Assembly (NCBI GenBank): GCA_947652605.1
Contig: OX393579.1
Location: forward strand, 51,032,970 to 51,096,969
Direction: 5' to 3'
DNA: 64,000 bases
From: Elmis aenea
Lineage: Eukaryota; Arthropoda; Insecta; Coleoptera; Elmidae
Shown: piece after piece, positions 59,047 to 64,000 of the stretch
How the letters are laid out: every line of letters starts with the position of its first letter
Numbering within the stretch: position 1 is the first letter of the stretch
The notes under the pieces: model-generated
Seen by the model: only the letters and a program-made list of their open reading frames with translations
Database searches by the model: none
Told to the model about the DNA's origin: nothing
Made by a program: the position numbers and the translations under genes

Positions 59047-60054
59047 TACAGGGTGGTCCAAATTCGATAATATTACACGGGTATCTCGCTTAAAATCCAA
59101 GATAGAGGAACGGTTAAATTACCAAAAATGTGCAGTTTTTTAAGACAGACTCAGAACCGTTTTCAACAATATTATATCATTTCCGGCCCTTGAGTTATTG
59201 AAAAAAAAAACTGCTTTTTGCGATATTAATAATGTGTCATATCTCCGTTATTGTGTGTGAATATCGAAAAAAATTGGGAAGATTATTATTTGTAGATATT
59301 TGTATGCAGCATTTAATGGTAATAAAATATTTTTTTTTAATACTCTCCGTTAAAAAGTTATGACACAAACTTTCCTATTTTTAAATGGAAGCTATAGTTG
59401 GCTATGGCCCATTTAAATTCCTTTTTTTTTCTCATTTCAAATATACAGCGTCATTCAAAAAGTCTGCAACAAATGGGAAAAATTTTTATTATTGATTTCT
59501 CAGAAAATTTTATTCCTGAAAAGTTGGTGCATGGTCTAAAACTAATTTTAACGATTTTTGAAATATTCGCAGGAGTAAAGTGCCCTTATTATAAGAGATA
59601 CAAAACATTTTAATGAAAACAAGTTATTTAGAATCTCAAAATAAGGCTACATTTTTGATAGTCAAATTCCAAGTTTTATTTTATAAGTAATTTTAAGCAC
59701 TACTATTGTGAATATTTCAAAAATCTAGTGTCCTATAACTTTAAAAAAAAAAACGTGTAATATAGTTCAGAATCAGCAGTTATGTAGTATCATCGAATTG
59801 TACATTAAAATATCTACAAACCATCCCTCTAAATTTTTTCAATATTTACAACAATAACGGAATATGACACAAGAAATATGACAAAAAAACAGTTTTTTTT
59901 AAATAACTTAAAAACCGAAAATGATATAATAGTTTTGTGAACGGTTCGGAGGTTGTCCCAAAAAACTGCACATTTTTGGTAATTTAACAGTTTCTCTATC
60001 TTAAATATTCAACGAGATACCCATGTAATCCCATAGAATTTGAACCACCCTATA
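59047..60054. mobile_element. Foldback element, family A, copy 3, with a nested insertion
   Basis: TACAGGGTGGTCCAAATTCG at the left faces GAATTTGAACCACCCTATA at the right. AAATTACCAAAAATGTGCAG and its complement sit in each arm. A family D fragment (59444 to about 59760) interrupts the middle. The right end overlaps the next element's tip, so two TACAGGG-type ends abut at 60053. Confidence 0.8.
59444..59760. mobile_element. Foldback element, family D, copy 3 (right end lost)
   Basis: TACAGCGTCATTCAAAAAGT begins the copy, followed by GATTTCTCAGAAAATTTTAT, TGGTGCATGGTCTAAAACTA and AAAGTGCCCTTATTATAAG as in copies 1 and 2. It lies inside a family A foldback. The right tip is absent, and the boundary is approximate. 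Confidence 0.65.
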
Positions 60055-60592
60055 CAGGGTGTACCTACTCCAAATAAGTTTATTTTACTTTATACCAGCT
60101 AATATGCAAGGTGAGCCAAAGATCATTTGCTGCTAAAAGATTTAATCGTGGGCAAAATATGGTTTCAACAAGATGGGGCTACGGGTTACACACCTCGCGA
60201 TATCATGATAATTTTTTCCCAAATCGCGTTTTCCAGATTTGGAGATATACTGTGGCCTACGGGATTATGTTGATAAGCCAAACTTGAGTGAGTTAAAAAA
60301 CAAAATGACCAAAGAAATTAGCAATTTACCAACCAAAGTTTTAAGTAAAGAGCTCTAACTTGTGAACGATCAAAAGGCGGCCATTGATTGGATGTAATTT
60401 TCCATACCTAATTTTCAATAAAAAGTGTTCGAACGTTCAAATAATTTTCCAATTACGTTTGCTAGTTTATTTATTCTTGTAAACATACACTTAAAAAAAA
60501 CAGAAAATGACTTGGCCCACTCTGTGCATAATATTAAAATGTAGTTGGCTAAATGTAACAATATTGAGACAATTTATTTGGCACACTCTGTA
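60053..60592 (+). mobile_element. Remnant of a Tc1/mariner-like DNA transposon
   Basis: TACAGGGTGTACC opens the region at 60053, and TTGGCACACTCTGTA closes it at 60592. A similar tip, TTGGCCCACTCTG, occurs internally near 60513. A transposase pseudogene lies inside. The boundaries are uncertain because the left tip abuts a foldback end. Confidence 0.5.
60131..60359 (+). pseudogene. Decayed Tc1/mariner-like transposase
   Basis: The + strand frame reads LLKDLIVGKIWFQQDGATGY then TPRDIMIIFSQIAFSRFGDI and LWPTG. WFQQDGA holds the second aspartate of the DDE/D catalytic triad, in the form common to insect Tc1/mariner-type transposases. The sequence between LWP and DYVDKPNLSELKNKMTKEIS, which in relatives holds the third acidic residue and the FLWGY-type motif, is deleted, and the frame shifts there. 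Stops follow VLSKEL. The DNA-binding N-terminus is absent, so there is no activity. Confidence 0.8.
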
Positions 60593-60983
60593 TAAGCATT
60601 TTTATTATACCATTTGTGCTTCGTCGTATGATAATTTCTTTCGGTATTTAAATTGCTTTTTGTAAGATGAACAGACTTTAACAAAATTTTACGCATGAAC
60701 CAAAATATGTTATCATGTTCATCTTATTTTTTTTTATTGCTGTTAAAAATTAGGAACTTCTAAACATAACAAACCATCATTCCTACTCGTGTTTTATAAG
60801 CTTTTTATTTGGTTATAATAATAAAAAGCCAGTTTTTAACTGCTCGTAAACTTACTTGTTCTATAAAAGTTTTAACTATTATAAAAATTTATTTTTTATT
60901 CATCGTTAATAGCTATATTTGTAAATGGTGATATCAAAATTAGTTCTACTAAAACTAAGTTATCAAATTAAAATGAAGTGGTG
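60593..60983. other. AT-rich sequence without a gene
   Basis: No gene or repeat was recognised. Confidence 0.35.
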
Positions 60984-61261
60984 CAGCTACAACACCGATT
61001 TTCTGGCATTTTTGGTTCCAAAGTTTTGCCGGATTAACCATTTTGCCGGGTTAACCGTAAAATCATAGCTTGGGTTGAATTTAAGCAAAATAAAATAACA
61101 ATTTCGCAAAATTGTGGTGTAAATGTTAATAAGCTCGCCATTTGGGTCCGCGCAGTAAACGAGTCTGGTGACAGCGGTGATTTCAAAGTACGTCCCGCAT
61201 TTTTTTCCGGACTAAAGGAGGTGCCGAATTATAAGTTGCCGGAAAATTGGTGTTGTACCTG
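60984..61261. mobile_element. Probable pogo-like MITE
   Basis: CAGCTACAACACCGATTTTC then TGGCA at the left faces GCCGGAAAATTGGTGTTGTA ending CCTG at the right, giving inverted repeats of about 25 bp starting CAG. TA follows the right end, and TG (possibly mutated TA) precedes the left. TTTTGCCGG(A/G)TTAACC is repeated inside the left part. CAG ends with TA duplication are typical of pogo/Tigger elements. No transposase is recognised. Confidence 0.5.
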
Positions 61262-61263
61262 TA

Positions 61264-61941
61264 CTTATTTTTGTAAGCTTAGCTGCGACAGTTGTATACA
61301 AGGTGTTTGTTTCAATGTTAAGGGATCTTCAAATTATACCGTACAAAATTCTTTCATGTCCCCTACAAATGACGTTGTGCCTGCTTGCTCTTTTCATAGA
61401 TAACGTCTCATGAAAAAATAACTTATTGACTTATATTATACGCGATACACTTGATATAAACTATCAATATCTATGAAAATACCTTCTTTCGAATTTATCC
61501 GTGATCAATATCAATATTTATAACCCAGAATAAGGCACTTGGCACGTATTTCAGAGCCACTATTACACTAAATTTTTAATGCCAGGAACACCTGCTAGTT
61601 TCAGGGTTGCAGCCGACCTATTTCTATACAACTTCTTTATTTGTGTAGTCAATGGATCACGCGATTTTCTTTAATACTTTAACGTTTTAGAAGTTTGGTA
61701 TTCATTTAATCATGAATATAGATTAACGTGGTAGTAGTAGGGTTTTTAAAGATGACTTATCGGAACCCTGTTTGCGATACATCACAATTCAAGACGGTTT
61801 ACCAGTTCAACAGAAAAAAGCATAAGATTTGACGTGGAGCTGTCTCTTAAAAGGCAATATTGAGTTACTATAACATCATGGCAATGACAAGTGTAACAAA
61901 TCAAGTCACTCAAAGTTTTTAAGCGCAGTTTTATTTCTTAA
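61264..61941. other. AT-rich sequence without a recognised gene
   Basis: A cysteine-rich frame at 61221-61403 (CCTCTYFCKLSCDSC) starts within the preceding element and ends shortly after it. It is not supported by anything else. Nothing further was recognised. Confidence 0.3.
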
Positions 61942-63029
61942 TCCTCCGTCAGGCGCAATGTATCTGGTAAATACATTGCATATTATATCGCATTATAATC
62001 ATGACATATATTTACAATTAAATAGGTACTTAACAATATAAAGTAAACTCTTTTTGGTCTCTTTCCAATTGTCATTACTTTGGTTTTAGCGACATTTATT
62101 TTCATGTACATCTTTTCTAATGCTGTCCTCCTGATGTCTAAATTCATTTGTAGTTCTTTTTCGTTCTTTGCGTAGATCATCAAATCGTCTGCAAAAGCAC
62201 ATTCCACTATTTCCACCATTTGCATGTATCTATACCCTACTTGTAATTTCTTTGTTTTACCCTTCGTTTCGTTTATTATGTAGGTTTTCTTGTGTTTCTG
62301 TATATACTGAAAATAGCCTTTTTCTAGCTTTTTACTAATTCCTCTTTGTCTAAGACTATTCCATACCTCTTTTCTTGGAATGCTGTTTGTGTTCTTTTCT
62401 ATCAGTTGCTTCATAGTAAATATGTGAACTTGGATGCTCTACCCTTCCCGAAACCGCACTCGGCTTCTTCCAACTGCGCCTCTGTTACAGTTTTTAATCT
62501 TTTTTCCAGTATTCTCTCATGAACCTAACCTAACCATCTTACGCGTCAAAGTTATCCATCTATAGTTATCACAATCTTTGTTGTCTGCTTTTATATGCAG
62601 CGGTAAGATTACTGCTACTTCCCAGTCTATGAGTATCATTTCTTTGTCTCAACTCGTGTTAAACAATTTGACTAATACTTGTCGTCAAAGTTCTGTACCT
62701 ACCATTTCCGTTGTTATTCCATCATGCTCAGCCGCCTTACCTCGTTTCATCATTTTTATAGCTTCAATTACTTCTTCTGACTTTATCTCTTCGTGTATCA
62801 TGTTCTCTGTATTTCCTCTGTATATACATATAAGAGTATAATATTTGCTAATTTTTTTCATTCATATAGCAAGAGATGCGCAAGTTGTAACAGTCGAAAC
62901 TATTCTGATAAGTCAGTTAAAGTGCAGAGAGGGATTAACTAGACACTCAAGTTTTGACAGAATCGTCTAATGAGATATTTAAAAATTCTGTGCAATGTAT
63001 CTACCAGATACTTTGCGCCTGACGAAGGG
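61942..63029. mobile_element. piggyBac-like non-autonomous element with TTAA duplication
   Basis: TTAA at 61938-61941 and 63030-63033 brackets TCCTCCGTCAGGCGCAATG at the left and CTTTGCGCCTGACGAAGGG at the right. The inverted repeats run about 40 bp, to GATACATTGCA. TTAA duplication and CCC/GGG tips are the hallmarks of piggyBac elements. The interior is not piggyBac coding sequence but a minus-strand reverse transcriptase relic, so the element is non-autonomous or was invaded. Confidence 0.8.
61983..62860 (-). pseudogene. RTE-like reverse transcriptase relic
   Basis: From about 62800 downward the minus strand reads SEEVIEAIKMMKRGKAAEHD then GITTEMVGTEL and, after a stop, DWEVAVILPLHIKADNKD and CDNYRWITL, the early palm blocks (KAAGHDGI and NYRGITLL in intact relatives). 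The frame at 62414-61983 continues with VEIVECAFADDLMIYAKNEK, which holds the catalytic FADD, then MKINVAKTKVMTIG. Internal sequence between these blocks is altered and stops are frequent. It ends where the piggyBac-like inverted repeat begins. Confidence 0.8.
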
Positions 63030-63033
63030 TTAA

Positions 63034-63949
63034 GAAAGAAAGCACCGTTCAAACGCCCATGGTTCGGAATTTCTTGTCGATTTGAATTTTTGGCAGGTTA
63101 ATTGTTCAATTAACATTTTTCTTTGTTTAATTTTAATTGAGGTATGATTTGTTTGACAGGAGAAATTTGAAAAGTGTGCATTTCGATTTAAAAAAATTGA
63201 AAACGCTAATTAATTAAATTCTTCACCTCGACAAACTCCACTTGGCACTTTTATTGGCAGCACTTTCTATAAGAAAGTGACAGCCAACTTAATAATTGGA
63301 ACTGAAAATGGCTTAAGGGCTGTATAACTCATTGAACAGCGAACGCATTACGGCAATGCGACTGTTATATAATGTAGTTTACATTATAAGCTAAAATAAC
63401 AATCGGACATGAATTATTATTTATGCTGGTAAGCGAAACCAAACTAATTATCCGAAGATATATCGATGAGAACGAGATAACGTACATAACAACGAACAAA
63501 TCTGTATTATCAAGATGATTGATGATGAAAAACGAAAACCATATAATTATAACGAGTAAAACAGGAAAAACATGAGAAACTAGTTCCTCCCACTCGGCCA
63601 AGATGTCGACACGACCGCGGGTCAATGCTCAATTAGATTATTTTCTCATAAAACATTGGTCAAAGGGCGACCGAACATAAACCCAATGTAATAATACAAT
63701 TGAACAAAATAAACTTTAGCAGGATCGCAGCCAACTACAATTGGATTACCGGCTTTACCTTGTTAAGAAAAAAATTAAGGACCATAAACAAACAGTCGAA
63801 TGGCTGCAAAATATAAAAACAATATCAGCAGCGCTTTGTAAAAAAACAAAAACAAAAAACTATGCTCACTTGTTTTCACTTCATTTGTTTTGCTAAAATT
63901 CGTTTTGCAACTGACGGGTACGTGGGAAGAAATATCTAAGTCACTGTTA
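63034..63949. other. AT-rich sequence without a recognised gene
   Basis: CACTTTCTATAAGAAAGTG at about 63262 is a perfect short hairpin. The minus-strand frame at 63365-63625 contains hydrophobic stretches but no motif I recognise. No element ends were found before 63950. Confidence 0.35.
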
Positions 63950-64000
63950 TACCGGGTGATTCAGTTTGACTGTCGCACCCCTATAACTTTTTAATTATTG
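63950..64000. mobile_element. Left end of a further foldback element, cut by the window edge
   Basis: TACCGGGTGATTCAGTTTGA followed by CTGTCGCACCCCTATAAC matches the repeat family at 53511 and 54740 and here shows its probable true terminus. The remainder lies outside the window. Confidence 0.6.

Noticed and set aside
62578..62841. 87-codon + strand frame
   Set aside because: It is antisense to a recognisable reverse transcriptase block on the minus strand.
1..64000. tRNA, rRNA and viral genes
   Set aside because: I looked for B-box-like motifs, conserved rRNA sequence, and viral-type structural or capsid genes, and saw nothing convincing; a covariance search could still reveal a tRNA pseudogene.

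Overview
The window looks like AT-rich nuclear DNA from an insect, perhaps a beetle. The order rests only on the style of its transposons and is a weak inference. It holds no bacterial-type genes, operons, CRISPR array, rRNA, or tRNA that I can see. Almost every recognisable coding stretch is a broken piece of a transposable element. The host contribution seems limited to a few GC-rich promoter-like islands (about 7860-8680, 13560-14100, 24090-24480, 55440-55960), one short candidate first coding exon (24421-24483, + strand, ending at a splice donor), and weaker exon candidates at 13562-13620 and 45733-45936. The likeliest reading is the 5' region and very long introns of one or more + strand genes. 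A zero-length-exon splice signal at 48854/48855, 24 kb downstream of the first-exon donor, fits stepwise (recursive) removal of such an intron.

The rest is layered transposon debris. (1) The commonest class is foldback elements with TACAGGGTG-type ends, often flanked by TA duplications and built from two long inverted arms (5637, 9289, 11987, 14941, 21065, 25324, 35328, 47509, 53638, 54083, 59047, 63950), with related families at 918/12569 and 41275/56188/59444. (2) Non-LTR reverse transcriptase remnants lie at 9186, 17535, 18783, 21786, 30500, 33774, 38865 and 61983. (3) Cut-and-paste DNA element remnants include hAT-like (2742, 20072, 22912, 26552, 43670/50740, 56061), piggyBac-like with TTAA (61942-63029), pogo-like (60984-61261), a TA-duplicating MITE (31073-31598) and a decayed Tc1/mariner-like transposase (60131-60359).

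Nesting gives relative ages. A 5'-truncated non-LTR element sits inside an inverted-arm element at 33324-35128 with a 5-bp target duplication. A TA-flanked foldback sits in a retrotransposon 3' region. A TA-flanked MITE sits in a reverse transcriptase relic. A 144-bp element sits in a foldback.

The most interesting system is a pair of small elements at 33324-35128 and 48057-48200. Both have 13-14 bp target duplications, a 32-bp one-sided extension, inverted arms, and hammerhead-ribozyme-like cores. That architecture is known from Penelope-like retroelements, and these look like short non-autonomous or decayed relatives. Other points to follow up are the recursive splice site, a 58/60-matched hairpin at 14778-14917, a retroelement with an inverted 5' part at 21786-22205, and two 1.1-kb element copies in inverted orientation about 6 kb apart.
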